Positions 32,361 to 45,700 are shown, counted from the first letter of the stretch. The stretch: DNA of 64,000 nt from Fratercula arctica (GCA_947846985.1 CANTUZ010000025.1:6694100-6758099), one strand, 5' to 3'. The notes: a model not told the origin generated them from the sequence alone. Translations and numbers: made by a program.

Positions 32361-35300
32361 TTCTTGTATTTGAAGGAGATTTGCTCTAGGTTTTGCTCTA
32401 TTTTTGTAAGACAGAGATTTTTGTAAGACAGAGATTTTTGTGAACATGATCTGGGAAAATAATTTTCTTTAGAATGGCCACTATGCTATGAGAATTGACA
32501 CAGCGATTTTAAAGCAATTTTATTGTTGAAATTTTTATATGTTGAAATGTTCATGTATCGGTTTTGTTCTATTCCAATCTGTTTCAGATTTTATATTAAC
32601 TCCATTATTAAATTAGCATTCTGGAGGGAAATGGCATTAACACCGTTATCACCTACATTCTCTCTTCTTGCAAGTTTGACCAAGTCATAACAAGTTTTTA
32701 TTTGTCTTGTGCTGTGATTTATTAACTATCAGCAGCAAAATCAATGGAATGTTGCAAGAAAAAGTGTCACATAGCAGAATGATATGTTACACATTTTCTT
32801 AGAAAGCACCTTTTAAAAAAATATCTACACAAAAATCTATTTGCTGACTGAGTTATATATACCTTGTTCAGTCCCTAGGGCTTCAGTGAGATTGCAAACG
32901 TTCTGACCTGCAGAACAGTACAACTTCAAGAGTTCTTAAAGCCTAAATCTTGACCTAATTTACACACCTATAACGACTACTTTGTCATGATTAGATAGGT
33001 ATAAAAATGAGCAGCACTTGCTGTTTTATTTATATCTTCTCATTACCGTTAACACAAAAAAGTGCATACTTTCTGTGCTGTTTTCATTTAAATAAAATGA
33101 AAGTCCACCAAATTTATCTCAGACCTGAGAAGTAGAAGAAGGTTTTGGCAGCAACACTAGCAGGAATATGATCTATATGAAACATGATCCTGAGCTCTGG
33201 CAGGACTTACCGGACTGTGAGAGGGAAAATCTGGTATAGTACAGCAACATCTGAACCAGACTTTCAACTTTTGTGGTTGCAGGCAACATACTATGTGCCA
33301 TTTCACATACTAACTATATGTGTAATTTTCATCTGCATCTAGTATTATATCACTGTGAGGAAACCCCTGATAAATGCACAGTACCTAGTGTAACAAAGAA
33401 CTCGCAGTCAGTTTTGATCTTTCTCATTATCTGAAACAGACTTATCAACTTTTTCATCTTCAGACACAGCACTCTCATACTGAGTTCAATGAAAAGAGAC
33501 AGTATACTATGTAGTTTACCTAATAGTTATCCATTTTTATCCTGACCCATAACTAGGCGTCTTGCTGTGTTAATCGCATCACATTCTGTTGCAGCAGGTG
33601 CTACAAAGCAGCCCTCTCAATAGCCCAGCGTAGGCATCTTCCCTACCGCGCTCCAGATCCCTCCCTACCTTTACAACAGAGTTCTTCATTCAGTGCTCCA
33701 TTGCTGCATTCACTAAGAAGTGGGGGCAAAAATACTGAAGGAGAGGTTGCTTTTACATAGTTATGAGCAATAATCTAGAGTGAGTATAACGAGAGCAAAG
33801 GAAACATTTAGTAACAACCCCCCCATTGATGATTTTGGTTTCTTATTCAATGAGGGGTGGTTTTGGGGGGTTTTTTGTGGTTTTTTTTTTTTTTACACAC
33901 ATTGTTCTGTATATGCATTGGGTAAATAGAATTCAGTCTGGGGCTCACTCATATGCTTATGTCAAAGTATTTCTTTGAGCATTTAATAGTTATGATTCAA
34001 TACACAAGATGCACGATCTGACACTATACATGGTGTTGCTCTGTTCTCTGAACTGCACCAGCTGTGGTATGATCCTGTCTAAAAGAGCTGTAATTACTGA
34101 ATTTTGTTTCCAATACACTCCATACAATGTGTTTTCTTTTGTTTTGTTTGTTGAAAAGCAAGTAAACTGAAGTATAAACCTACTTACACATTTCAGGCAG
34201 TGGGGTTTTTTTTAATTTCTTTTTTTACTATTGCTCTCTCATAAGGCCCCAAACACACAAAACATCTGCATTAAGATGAAGTATTTCAAACTTCAGACTT
34301 CCTCCCCTGGGAAAAGTATGAGAATACAAATCAAATATAAGCCATCTGAGTCATCCTTCTTAATTTGTTCTTGAAAGGCACTCAGATACTATAGTTATAA
34401 GTATTGCATAAATGCTCTACTGTATTAATAGAGTAGTTCTAGAGACATCAAACTGATGGTTTTTTACTCTTTTTTATTGCTACAAACAGGGATAACATTT
34501 TCTCAATTTCAGCTGGAAATGAATGGAAAAAGCATCTGTTATTGTGGCAAGCTTTATTTCATTTTGTTACACTACCTACTCCAGACATCGACATAGAAAA
34601 TACATAAATGCATGTTGTGCACCAGTATGTCCATGAGATTAGCATTATTACAGGAGGTGTCCCCACCAGTCATCATTACATGTATGTCTTTTTAGTTCTT
34701 TTCCTTAGAGTACAGACAAACATTCAGCCTTAAAAAACCCCCACAGTGTACAGTTGTTAGCTTTGCTCCTCCAAGATTTTGTGTAATGTCAGTGGTGGCA
34801 GGAAAGAAAACTCTTGTCTCTAATAATCAATTTCTGGGATAGTAATATTCTTTGAGAACTGGATACTGATGCTGCTTCTTGATCACCTCTCTTTCAAGAT
34901 GGCACATATATAAAAAACAATTACAAATACAATAATGCAAATTTTCACATTTCTGGTTTATGCATGTCAGTAAAACCACTTCCAATTACAAAGTCTGCTG
35001 TATAAACTGGATTACTTTAGAAATAAAACCTTAAGTTTAAAAAGTTCAAGTTAAACTAAAGTTTAAAGTCTAAGTCCAGTTAACTGCCAAAAATGTATGA
35101 TATTATAACAGTTACCTTACAGTAATTTCAAAATACAGCATTTATCCCAATTTTTACAAATGAGAAAAAGTGTACTATGGATAGCTGAACCAACTTTTCA
35201 AAACTCATACAGCAAATCTATACAGAACTCGGTGCTAAAGTTTGGATGTATAAAATAACCAAGACAGTTAATCTCTGGATGGCCGGGGAATATAAGGGTA

Positions 35301-35369
35301 ACGAAACTTCTACCACCATTAGATATACAAACTGCTGTTAATCTGAGAGATTAACAAAACATTTCTTAC
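32361..35369. other. Unique DNA, probable DMGDH intron 2
   Basis: It lies downstream of DMGDH exon 2 on the minus strand. I searched by eye for DMGDH exon 3 and did not find it. It holds T-rich runs near 33870-33895. Confidence 0.5.
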
Positions 35370-35528
35370 TGCATGCCAAGTAGATCCTGCAGTGAGCTCA
35401 GATTTTTCCAGCAGAATGACATCCTTCAAGCCAGCCTTAGCCAAGTGATAGGCTAGACTCACACCAACGCAACCACTTCCGATGATCACTGTCTGCTCTG
35501 TCTTTCCCCAAGGAAGGAGATGAGGTTT
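35370..35528 (-). CDS. DMGDH: Dimethylglycine dehydrogenase exon 2
   Basis: A 159-base exon, exactly 53 codons in phase 0. It encodes the FAD-binding start of this mitochondrial flavoenzyme: [19 protein letters not shown] holds the GxGxxG dinucleotide-binding motif, followed by [22 protein letters not shown] oxidises dimethylglycine to sarcosine and passes electrons to ETF. The acceptor is ...CCTCGGGAAAG after a T-rich run, and the donor is GCA|GTAAGA. The motif fits DMGDH better than the related sarcosine dehydrogenase. No lesion is present in this exon, so DMGDH may still be functional. Confidence 0.9.
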
Positions 35529-37333
35529 CTTTCCCGAGGAAAAAAAAAATAATTACAGACAGTTACAAAAAGACAGTTGCACTTTTGTTTACAGCTCCAA
35601 TCATAATATAACTTGGTCCCTGCTTGGGAGTCTAAGTGACCTAACCTGGTCACTCTTATCTTCTTTTAAAGTAAATGTTCTTAAAGGGTCATATACATAA
35701 ACAGTAGTAATACAAAATAAAAGCAATTTTGCTTCCATTCACAACTTTAAATCTTTGTTATTTGTCCAATACACCCTTATATGTAGAACTTATTTCTCAA
35801 TGAAAAACTGTACCCCTGAAATGACAGTGTCAAAACCTGCCATTTCAAAAGTGCTATAGTACACACAACACAAAGAGAAAGTTTTTAAAAAAAGTCTACT
35901 TAGTAAAGCTCCTTAATATATTTCTAAAGCCAAATGTCAGCAGACTACATTAGTCTATGTGTTCATGAACAATGAAACTTAACATATATATATCACGTTC
36001 TGTCTATTTTGACATGTTCTACTTTGCTGAAGTCAAAACATTATAGAAACAGGCTTTTGTCAATGGCTCACACCTGCTACTACACTATACTGCAGTTTCA
36101 CAACCACTTTTAAGACAGCATAAACCAGTACTGCTGCCATAGGCAGCCCCATTCTCTCCATCTTGTCTGATCCTCCTCTCTACTGCCCCTCCCACAGACA
36201 GCCAAGCAGCAAGCCAGATCAGGAAATGTATCCAAATTTTAAAAAGCCATTTTTTTTGGATGTAAGACAAGGTAGGACCTCTTAATACAGCAGCAGTACA
36301 AACTACTGTGAAACCACAGTACCTCTCCCTTCAGGACAGTTAATCAATACTCAATTTTATCTCCCCCTCCTTGTACATTTGCTTTTGCAACTCCTCTGGA
36401 AAAAGGCTAATAGTCTTCCATCCATCCTCCACTCAGAAATCAAAGCTATTAGTTGTATGTATTATAAATGAAGATCTTATAAAATATGACATTTTAAACA
36501 CAAATGCAGGAGGAATATGCACCATGCTTATTCACCACGTGGCAACGAATGAAAAGGAAAATAAATGGGAGCACTGGACACCACGGGTTTTCTGTATTTG
36601 ACCCATACACACTTGCACGTGTTATTTTTTGAGATTACATATTAATTTTTGCAAGTTAACAGTAACCTGTTTACTAGCCAGATGTGAGACACTTACACCA
36701 GCTCCGCTATTGAATTTTATGAGGCACATGTTAATCAAGGTCAAGCGTGGAGGGTTTTGTCATGCTTCTTTTATGCTTTGAATTCGAGACTTCCTCACAT
36801 GACTTTCAGCTCTTTTCAAACCTTTTCTTCCAAACCCAGGAGCCTGGTAAGAATCCGGGGAGTACCTTTCCTGTGAACTACACGGTTCACCCAGATGTTT
36901 GCTCGTGCCAGTTAAAATAGGTCATTTTGTGCTCATCGATACGGCCCAGAACACAGCAGGAGGGATCTCTCTATACCAGGTCAGCTATTCACCCCGGGTT
37001 GAGTCTGGTCTTTGCCGGAGAAATGCAAGGCACAGGCGAGGGATGCACCTCCTGCCCACAGGGAGAGGCCTTCGCGGCCCGGTGACCCTGACCGGCACTT
37101 AGTGGAGCACTGCAGGTCGACAGAAGGAGCTGCATTCCCCTTACCACCCTCCCCCCACGCCCCCCGCCAGGTAGCTCTACACTTCTGGGGCCGCGCCCGC
37201 GCGAAGGCCGCGCGCTGAGAGCCGTGATCGTTAACGGCTCCTCTGCCAGCGCCTCCCCACCGCATGCCGCCCGGAGCTCCTCACCGACCCCCCGCCCAGC
37301 CCAACCCGGCCCGGCCCGCGGGCCCGCACTCAC
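35529..37333 (-). other. Probable DMGDH intron 1
   Basis: The span between the proposed exon 1 donor and exon 2 acceptor. No repeat or other gene is clear. GC content rises sharply from about 37050. Confidence 0.5.
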
Positions 37334-37489
37334 CGCCCCTGGCAGGGCAGCCGCGGCGGGGGAGCCGCAGCCGTCGCAGGGCTCTCCGCAGCACCGCGCA
37401 CAGCCCGCCCGCAGCAGGGATGGAGAGCGCTGGCTCTGCGCCTCTCCCGGCAGCGACGAGCTCCTGCCCCCGCCGAGCCCAGCCCTCAC
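37334..37489 (-). CDS. DMGDH: Possible DMGDH exon 1
   Basis: A strong donor (GGGGCG|GTGAGTGCG) at 37333/37334 on the minus strand follows an open frame that would join exon 2 in phase. The frame is rich in Arg, Ala and Leu, as in a mitochondrial presequence. No ATG exists in frame in this stretch; the frame begins at a GTG at 37489. So either the start lies in another exon, or the start codon is lost, or this is not the exon. Confidence 0.35.
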
Positions 37490-37809
37490 GGAGGAGAGCG
37501 CCGGCCCGCCCCTTGATTGAGGAGGCAGCCCGGGGGAGCTACCGGGCGCCTCCCGATCCCCACCCCCAGCGTTCGTCCCCGAGCCGGGCGGGGGCGGTGT
37601 CGGGAGGGTGCGGGGCAGCCCCGGGCCGTGTCAGGGCGCCCCGCGGGGTCAGGGCCCGGTCCGGCCGGGGGTGTCGCCCGCAGCGCTGCCCACCGCGGCC
37701 CACCTCCTCCCCGGGTTGTAAAAGTACGGACTGAGCGCTCGGGATATCTTCTGTTTCGTGCCGAGTCGTCTGGGTAGCCTCGGGCAGCCAGCGTCCCTTG
37801 GCGAGGAAA

Positions 37810-37848
37810 ATGCTGCCGATCGGGAAGACCACGAAACAGGGCAAAAGA
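37810..37848 (+). CDS. BHMT: Possible BHMT exon 1
   Basis: ATG at 37810 opens MLPIGKTTKQGKR and is followed at once by GTAATT, a possible donor. In other vertebrates BHMT exon 1 codes a similarly short stretch (Met-x-Pro, then Gly and Lys-rich) before the conserved GLLERL-type start of exon 2. Position and direction fit the BHMT locus, head to head with DMGDH. The donor is not ideal (A before GT). Exons 2-5 were not found downstream by eye. Confidence 0.5.
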
Positions 37849-38150
37849 GTAATTCCCCCACCTCCCTCCCCCGCTCAGCCCCGGTACCCTGCTCCCGGCG
37901 GGCCCATTCCGTTCCGCTGTCCGGCGTGGGGGTAGCGGCGGGCGCTGGGAGAGGTGCCCCCGCCGCGGTGCGGATGCTGCCCTAGCGGAACCACGCGGTA
38001 GGGGAGAGGCAGCCCCGCACCGGTGCTGCGGGGGGAGCGGCGAGGGCTTCCCAGCGGCACAGGGCAGAGCTCGGCTCTGGGCCGGGCTGGGGCCCCGCTG
38101 CGCCCGGCCGCCTCTCCCGCTTTCCTGGAGAGCTGCTGCAAAACTGGCAC

Positions 38151-38856
38151 AACCCGCAAACCGCACTTGTTAACCTCCAAGTAAGGTACTCGGTATTTCT
38201 GCGGGTAAGGGCATATTGTGGAAAGCTAAAGTAAAGACATAATAATAACTATACCTATTCAGCATCAAGCCATTAAAAATATTTGGACACCATTATGAGA
38301 TAGATAGATTAGATTGAACTTAATGCCGTAACAGCTCATAGAATCTTGATTTCTCTCAACACATACATTGGAGCCACCAAAGTTCAAAACCATTTTGCTT
38401 AATATTATTTGATATGCAAACTAAGCACTGCTCGCAACACATTAAAATTGTAAATATTGTAAGCATAAACCTTCATTGGATGGGACTTCCATCTCCAGCG
38501 TCCTGCCAACTCTATTTAAAAGCCCCAAATTGCTCTTCCCTTGATTTATATGACTGAATACCAACAGTGTAATATGAGTGCAGTCTCCAATATATGCATG
38601 CCCTTTGCACTCTCATTTAGCTAAAGAAATAAGCCAGTATAAAAAGTTATTCAGGCATCAGCCATTCTGGCCATTAAGTTAAACATTTGAGCAATGTCTA
38701 AATCAAACATATAACAGTACTACTACCCTGCACTGCTTCTTGGGAGGGTCAGTGGAATCATGTATTCCACCTTCTGTTTGGAAGGACAGTATTATTAATA
38801 GGACACCTCTTACTCAGAACTGGTTTTATTTGTTTTTATATGTAGCACACGTAGGG
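38151..38856. other. Unique DNA after the CpG island
   Basis: No feature is seen. It would be BHMT intron 1 if the exon above is right. Confidence 0.45.
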
Positions 38857-39504
38857 TGTTATGGTTTGAGAAAACCCATAACAATTTATTGTCATTTAGA
38901 CAATCATTGTATCGCCTGACGACCCCTGCCCACCCAGGAAGGGGAATCGGAGAAAACAAGAAAACACGAGGGTTGAAATATAAATAGATTTAATAGGATA
39001 AGACTAAATAATTAACAATAATACTAAAGAACCGGTATTGATCCCAATACTAATATAAGATATATAAGAATTATACTCAGACAATTCTATCAGTAGGAAG
39101 CTGAGCACTCCCAGCAGTGGACAGCAAATGTCGGACACTGCGAGCGCTACGGCTTTGGGAGGAAAGGAAGGCCTCAGGGGTCTGGCACTGGGACAAGGAG
39201 TTTCTCTGGACTGCCACCATCAAGGGAGAGAGAAACTACACAGCAAACTTTCTAATTTATATAGAACGTGACGTTCATGGTATGAAATAATCCTGTTGGC
39301 CAGCCTGGGTCAAGTGGCCAGGTCTTGCTCCTCCTCATCCCTGCACCTGGCAGGGCTTGAAAACACTGAGACCTTGAATCCCACGTAGCCTAGCTGGCTA
39401 TAAAGTAAATATTTCCACGAATTCAGACACTAGAGTCATCTAAAAGTGGAGTTTTCCCCAGCATTTAGTAGAGAAATTAGTCCTGTGTCGCTCAACCCAG
39501 GACA
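38857..39504 (-). mobile_element. 3' LTR of TGTCCTGG type
   Basis: On the minus strand it starts TGTCCTGGGTTGAGC and ends AAACCATAACA. It follows a polypurine tract, GAAATAAGGGGTGGAA (39505-39520), much like the ERVL-like tract at 25134-25149. A TATA-like TCTATATAAATT lies inside. It is the 3' LTR of the fragment that includes the gag frame at 39541-40407. Confidence 0.85.
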
Positions 39505-39540
39505 TTCCACCCCTTATTTCATACCATATGTGTGTCACAC

Positions 39541-40407
39541 TCAAGTTACTATTACATTTGTCTTCCAATATATATACACACACAAATATAATCCTCTAAA
39601 TCTATGAACTATTCCTCTAAAAGGTCCACTGAATTTTGTTAGTCCAAAACTGTATGCCAGTATGCCTTCCCCACTCTTTTGCTGATAGATCTCTAAAAAT
39701 TCCCTTAACTCTTTCGGAGCGTAAGTACGCGTGATCTGCACTCCCCTCTCTGCTCGTTCCTGCTCCCCCCTCATTTGTATGAGGGGTCGAGCTTCCACCA
39801 CCTCCCTGCTTTTTAAGTCTGGATCAAATTCAAACTCAACCTCAGAGTCTGAGGATTCACTCCAAATGGTTTCATCCCATTCCTCAGGATCCCATGACCG
39901 TTTTGAAGTGAGAGCACGAACTTGGGAAATTGAAAGCTTACTTTTCCCATATTTCTCCCTTTGTTTTTTAACAATATGCGCTACCAACCGCTCTACGTTA
40001 TCTTGCAGCTCATGGCACCGCTCTGCCTGAACAGTAATTACTTCTTGCGCAATCACCTTTGCATCTTGTAAACTCCTGTTTTCCTTTTCCAACTCTCTCA
40101 CTTTACTACAAATTCAACAACTTCACAGTCAAGAGCTCTAAGTCCGGTAGCTAACAGCCATCCCAATCTCCCTGCTAATTTGCAAGAAGAATCCAATGCT
40201 GCTTTCCATGGCAACCCATGCATAGTCATTTCAGTTGCCTGGGGGGGTAATCACTGCTCTGTCATCTATTTCAGGCCATGCCTCCGGCAGAACCAATTTA
40301 GCTAGGAAAGTGGCCACGGGGGTCCAGTGCTCAGTACTGGGCCATCCCAGAATAGGGGGAGTCACCGTAATGGCCTCCCCAGTCCCCAACTTTTTTTTAT
40401 CAGCCAT
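39541..40407 (-). pseudogene. gag: Gag of a recombinant ERV
   Basis: Starts MADKK at 40407 (AITVTPPILGWPSTEHW), the same start as at 26584-26733, then passes a frame change near 40230 and a short broken stretch into a 186-codon frame: coiled coil (RELEKENRSLQDAKVIAQEV), acidic region (SSDSEVEFEFDPDLK) and YAPKELREFLEIYQQKSGE, like the start of capsid. It ends 37 bases before the 3' LTR, so the rest of gag, pol and env are deleted. Confidence 0.65.
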
Positions 40408-40443
40408 GGCATGGGTGTTCCTGGAACTGCTGACTACACCAAA

Positions 40444-40710
40444 TGTGTGAGCCAATGCAGGCAGGACGCGAACCACAAAACCACAGATGAAAGGCAAAGA
40501 ACAAATTGAATCTTGATACCTCATGGATCGGGGAATCTCCAAAGCAGCACCCAGGCAGAGGCATGCAAGCAGGGGGCACAGGCACCGCAGAGTGAGAGAA
40601 AGTCCTTATTAGCGAGAGAGTGAGAGTGCAAGAACTTGGACTCCCTGTTCTTGCCTGTATTTCAAGGATTCAGGCAGGCATAGTTTTTCACTGTGCTTTG
40701 TCATTTGCAC
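40444..40710 (-). mobile_element. Truncated family-X 5' LTR
   Basis: Matches the 3' two-thirds of family-X LTRs, ending GCTCACACA on the minus strand just before the primer region of the gag at 40407. Its upper end is cut near 40710 where a CR1 starts. This element thus has a family-X 5' LTR and a different 3' LTR. Confidence 0.7.
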
Positions 40711-40731
40711 TCCTTACATGGATAGATGTAT

Positions 40732-42790
40732 GGATCCTCCAAGCTCAGGATCAGTGCATCCCTAAGAACCAGAAATTGGGCAAGGGACACAGGAGACCTG
40801 CATGGTTGAGCAGGGAGCTTCTGAAAAAGCTCAAGTGGAAGAAGGAAGTTTACAGCATGTGGAAGAAGGGACTGACCACTCGGGAAGATTACAAGAATGC
40901 TGTCAGAGCATGCAGGGATGAAACGAGGAAAGCCAAGGCCTCCTTGGAATTAAACCTGGCAAGGGATGTCAAGCTCAACAGGAAGGGCTTCTTCAAGTAT
41001 ATCGGAGGCAAAAGGAAAACTAGAGAAAATGTGGGCCTGCTGTTGAATGAGACAGGAGCCATGGTGACAGAGGATGCGGAGAAGGCAGAGTTACTGAACG
41101 CCTTCTTTGCTTTGGTCTTTACTGCTCAGGCCAGCCCTCAGGAGTCCCAGACTTTGGAGAAAGTAACAGGGAAAGTCTGGACAACGGAAGACTTCCCCTT
41201 GGTTGAGGAGGATCAAGTTAGAGATCAATTAAGTCAACTGGATATCCACAAGACCACAGATCCTGATGGGATGCACCCACAAGCGCTGAGGGGGCTGGCG
41301 GAAGTCATTGCTGAGCCAATCTCCATCATCTTTGAAAGGTCCTGGAGAACAGGCGAGGTGCCTGAGGACTGGAGGAAAGCCAATGTCACTCCAGTCTTCA
41401 AAAAGGGCAAGAAGGAGGACCCAGGAAACTACAGGCCGGTCAGCCTCACCTCCATCCCTGGAAAGATGATGGAACAGCTCGTTCTGGGCATCATCTCAAA
41501 GCACGTGGAGGAAAAGAAAGCTATTGGAAGTAGTCAACATGGATTCACCAAGGGGAAATCATGTCTTACTAATCTGATAGCCTTCTATGATGGCATGACT
41601 GGATGGATAGATGAGGGGAGGGCAGTGGATGTGGTCTACCTTGACTTCAGCAAGGCTTTCGACACGGTCTCCCACAGCATCCTCATAGGGAAGCTTAGGA
41701 AGTGTGGGCTAGATGAATGGACAGTGGGGTAGATGATTGAAAACTGGCTGAAAGATAAGAGCTCAGAGGGTCGTGATTAGGGGCACAGAGTCTAGCTGGA
41801 GGTCAGTGGCAAGTGGTGTTCCCCAGGGGTCAGTACTGGGCCCAGTCCTCTTCAATATATTCATCAATGACCTGGATGAGGGGACAGAGTGCATCCTCAG
41901 CAAGTTTGCTGATGACACAAAGCTAGGAGGGGTGGCTGACACACCAGAAGGCTGTGCTGCCATACAGAGAGACCTGGACAGGCTGGAGAGTTGGGCGGAG
42001 AGAAACCTTATGAAATTCAACGAGGGCAAGTGTAGGGTGCTGCACCTGGGGAGGAACAACCCCATGCACCAGTACAGGTTGGGGGCTGACCTGCTGGAGA
42101 GCAGCTCTGTGGAAAGAGACCTGGGAGTCCTGGTGGACAACAGGATGACCATGAGCCAGCAATGTGCCCTTGTGGCCAAGAAGGCCAATGGCACCCTGGG
42201 GTGCATCAAGAAGAGTGTGGCCAGCAGGTCGAGGGAGGTCATCCTCCCCCTCTACTCTGCCCTGGTGAGGCCGCACCTGGAGTACTGTGTCCAGTTCTGG
42301 GCTCCCCAGTTCAAGAAGGACAGGGAGCTGCTGGAGAGGGTACAACAAAGGGCTACCAAGATGATTAGGGGACTGGAACGTCTCTCTTATGAAGAAAGGC
42401 TGAGGGACTTGGGTCTTTTCAGTCTGGAAAAAAGAAGACTGAGGGGGGATCTTATCAGTGCTTATAAATACTTAAAGGGTGGGTGTCAGGAGGATGGGGC
42501 CAGGCTCTTTTCAGTGGTGCCCAGTGACAGGACAAGAGGTAATGGGCACAAACTTGAACACAAGAAGTTCCACCTAAACATGAGGAGGAACTTCTTTACT
42601 TTGAGGGTGACAGAGCACTGGCACAGGCTGCCCAGAGAGGTGGTGGAGTCTCCGTCTCTGGAGACATTCGAAACCCACCTGGACACTGTTCCTGTGTAAC
42701 CTGCTCTAAGGTGACTCTGCTTTGGCAGGGGGGTTGGACTAGATGATCTCCAGAGGTTCCTTCCAGCCCCTGTCATTCTGTGATTCTGTG
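40732..42790 (+). mobile_element. CR1 LINE with long ORF2 part
   Basis: ORF2 is open from the endonuclease-RT linker (RRPAWLSRELLKKLKWKKE) through RT blocks ([40 protein letters not shown]) to a stop at 41730. It then continues in another frame with [20 protein letters not shown], the active site KFADDTKL and the C-terminal region to 42699. The 3' tail (TTCTGTGATTCTGTGA) ends near 42790. It is 5'-truncated with one frame break. Its late region ([16 protein letters not shown]) differs from the other copies here, so it belongs to another CR1 subfamily. Confidence 0.92.
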
Positions 42791-45700
42791 ACTGTGGTGC
42801 AACTTCATTCATGGTAGCAAAAGTGAAGCAGTGAAAAAATGGCTCAAAAAAGCCTTGGTTAGCTTTTTACAGATACTATTTCTTGAGATTTAATACCAAA
42901 TCTGAGTACTACTGGATCACCTGACAGTACAGTTTTGATCTGGATTGGGCATGAGCGCACAGTTTTAGTTCTCCAGGGCAGAACAAAACAGTGTTGATGC
43001 TGAACTTATGCTAGCTATACGCTGGTTGAACCAATGGTATTGTATCCAGTATAGATAAAGTAAAAATGGTGTGAAGAGATTATATCAGACCTATAATAAA
43101 GTCTGAAAAAAAGCTATTTCCCTTTTGAGCCAATCTGAACTGACAAAGTAAGTTTAACTACTTTGTGCTTTATAGTTATGTCACCTGCTATTAGATGCCC
43201 TGATGCTAGGTTTAATATATCACAATATATTATATATTAAGATACCACAATATATTCAATCATGGCTTATGTTGCTTCTGTGTGTCAGAAGTGAAGATTA
43301 TTTTAAAGTGCAGTTTAAAAAAGCTAGAACTGTGAAGAAAAACTGCTGTTAAATCCTAGAAGTGACTTTAAAAAGAAAAAAAATCTGTTGATTGTAGTGC
43401 ATTTAAATATAATATCTATATATTATGTCAACATGTATCTACTGTAATGTAATCTTTAGTTAACAAGCAACAACTGAGTTTGCTTGTACATTCAAGATTT
43501 TTTTCCCCTCTGCACTCTTGTTCTCTGCATATTAAACTTCTTAAGTATGCTCTGTCTGTAAAAGATTCCTTGGCAGGCAGAGGAAGCAGGGAGTCAAAAA
43601 GTGATCCCTCGGGTGCCTTTCTCTGGCCCCATTTGAGGTATTCTGTTATAACTGCAAATTAGGTAATTGTAAGCACAATCTTCACAAAGCCTCCTGACAT
43701 TTACACTTACAACAGAATTGCCCCAATAGACAGGCATGACTTGTAGATTCATTGAAAATTAATGAGTTTTGGAGACTGAGTATTTTAGATTGAGTTTTGC
43801 CCTGGTCCTGCTGAAATAAAGATAAAAGCTTGCGCTCTTTCTTAAAGTTGTAAAATTAATCAGGTCAATATTTTGGCAAGTCCACAATGTGCAATGGAAT
43901 GTGATGCAGACATCTGCAAGCCAACACTTGGCCAAGCTCATATATCTGCACAGCAGCACTGTGCAGAGAAGTCCCATCACCTTGCTACCATGTCAGTGCC
44001 TGAGCCAAAAATGCCGACCCTCTCAGCCAGGCTTTGTAGTCTCCAAGTAGCCTTACACTGCTATGCTTGGTACTGGAACTGGCACAGTGCTCCTTCTTGT
44101 TGGAAAGGCATACTCTCATCCTGCCAAAAGGACGGTGCTGAGACATCATAAGTGTTTGTCTTTCCTGGATGCATGGTGTGAGATAATTGAATTAATGAAG
44201 GAGAAATTATCAGAAGCAGGTCAGTTCTACTGGGAAATGGTAATTCTATAGTGAAGGTAAACATGGTTGGATAAATAATAAATATATAGGAACTTGTAGT
44301 GGGTTGCTTGATGATGTCAAATTACACACTGTTAAGAATAGCCTAAGTATAGACCAAATGTTCATCTTACCCCTTATTTTTGCTCTAACACTGGTCAAAA
44401 GCAGTTGGCTGGGGAAGAATGAGTAGTGCAAACATATAGTGATACCTCTTCAGAATGCTCTCCCAGTCTTCAATAATTTGTAACCCAGAGACTTTTTGAC
44501 CCAGATATGGTTTGTTTGTATTTAATAACATTCAGTGATTTCTCTCCCATGGACTTGTCCAGTCTGTCCTTGAGCTGATATAAAGTTTATCATTCACAAC
44601 ATCTTGTGACAAAGAATTCTGCAGTTAACTATGTTTTGTTGTGTTCTGACCATTATAAATGAATATAGTTTGTTTATTAATTCTTTCAGAAAAACAGCAA
44701 CTTTTAATAAACAATGGAATGGAAGAGGAGTATTTAATGTATCTGGCTCCACTGTGAAATGGGGAATGATAAACCTCATAAGAACCTAAGAACTGCATTA
44801 AAACTGCATCAGTTGCTGTGACAAGGGTGTTACCTCAACTTCTGCCTGTCCCCTTTAATGGAGTGACTCTCTACAGCATAGGGGGACAAAACGAGCAATC
44901 ATTCTATGCCTTACAGCATAAAGATTATAGTGTTTAGCATAAATAGTGCAAAAGCAGGTGCTATTATCTATTTATGTATGCTTAATTACAATAAAGCATT
45001 GATGGAGGAAAAAAAAGAAGGAAAAAAAAAAAGTGAGTTGAAGGCCGCTATCTCTGTTACAAGAGAGAAGTTTTGTCAGACTGACAAGTTTAGAAATGAG
45101 ACCTAAATATTTCTTCTGAGCCAGATCAGGTATCTGAGCTACTGCTCTGTACTAAGCAATATGCATATACACTTACTGCCCCCATCTCCTGTTAGCTTAA
45201 GTCTGTGTCTTTCGTGAAATGTCCAACTCATGGCGAATTGAAATGAAAACTCAGTGTTGTATGTCTGCCTCCTAAAATGCATCAAATTATTAATAATTGT
45301 TTAGCCTCATATGTGGCTGTTATACCCATTTCTCAAATAATGGAGGAAAACACAGCTTCAGTAACATGCTAGAAATCACACAAGAAGTAAATTACAGAGT
45401 GCTTTGGGTTTTTGATAGTGTCATGCAGACTGCTGTGGGCTTGATAATACTAACAGTGTATTCTAGCAGTAAAAATGATTTGCCTGGGATTGAATGAGAT
45501 TCAGGCTGATACTTTACTTATAATGCTATTCTTTCCCTCCAAATGTAGACCCGTTCAAGAGCCTGCTGTTCACATACCTGATCGTTTGGGATATCAAGTT
45601 CCTTATTCATATGTGTTAGATTATGTTTCATTTGCCTACCTATGTCACCATCCTTATTCACACAAATCCCAAGCATTCTTTTAGGAATGCAAGAACCATA

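Larger units (their letters stand above)
37050..38150. promoter_or_regulatory. CpG island, shared promoter of DMGDH and BHMT
   Basis: About 1.1 kb of very GC-rich sequence with many CpG and several GGGCGG/CCGCCC boxes, in contrast to AT-rich flanks. It lies between the DMGDH exons on the minus strand and the proposed BHMT exon 1 on the plus strand, so it is probably a bidirectional promoter. The long open frames here in all directions come from low stop-codon density. Confidence 0.75.

Noticed and set aside
37264..38166. Long open frames on both strands of the CpG island
   Set aside because: Their composition (Arg, Pro, Ala, Gly) reflects GC content; frames are open in several phases at once.
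43873..44264. Overlapping short frames on both strands
   Set aside because: No domain, no splice signals in good positions and no similarity to BHMT exons that I can see.
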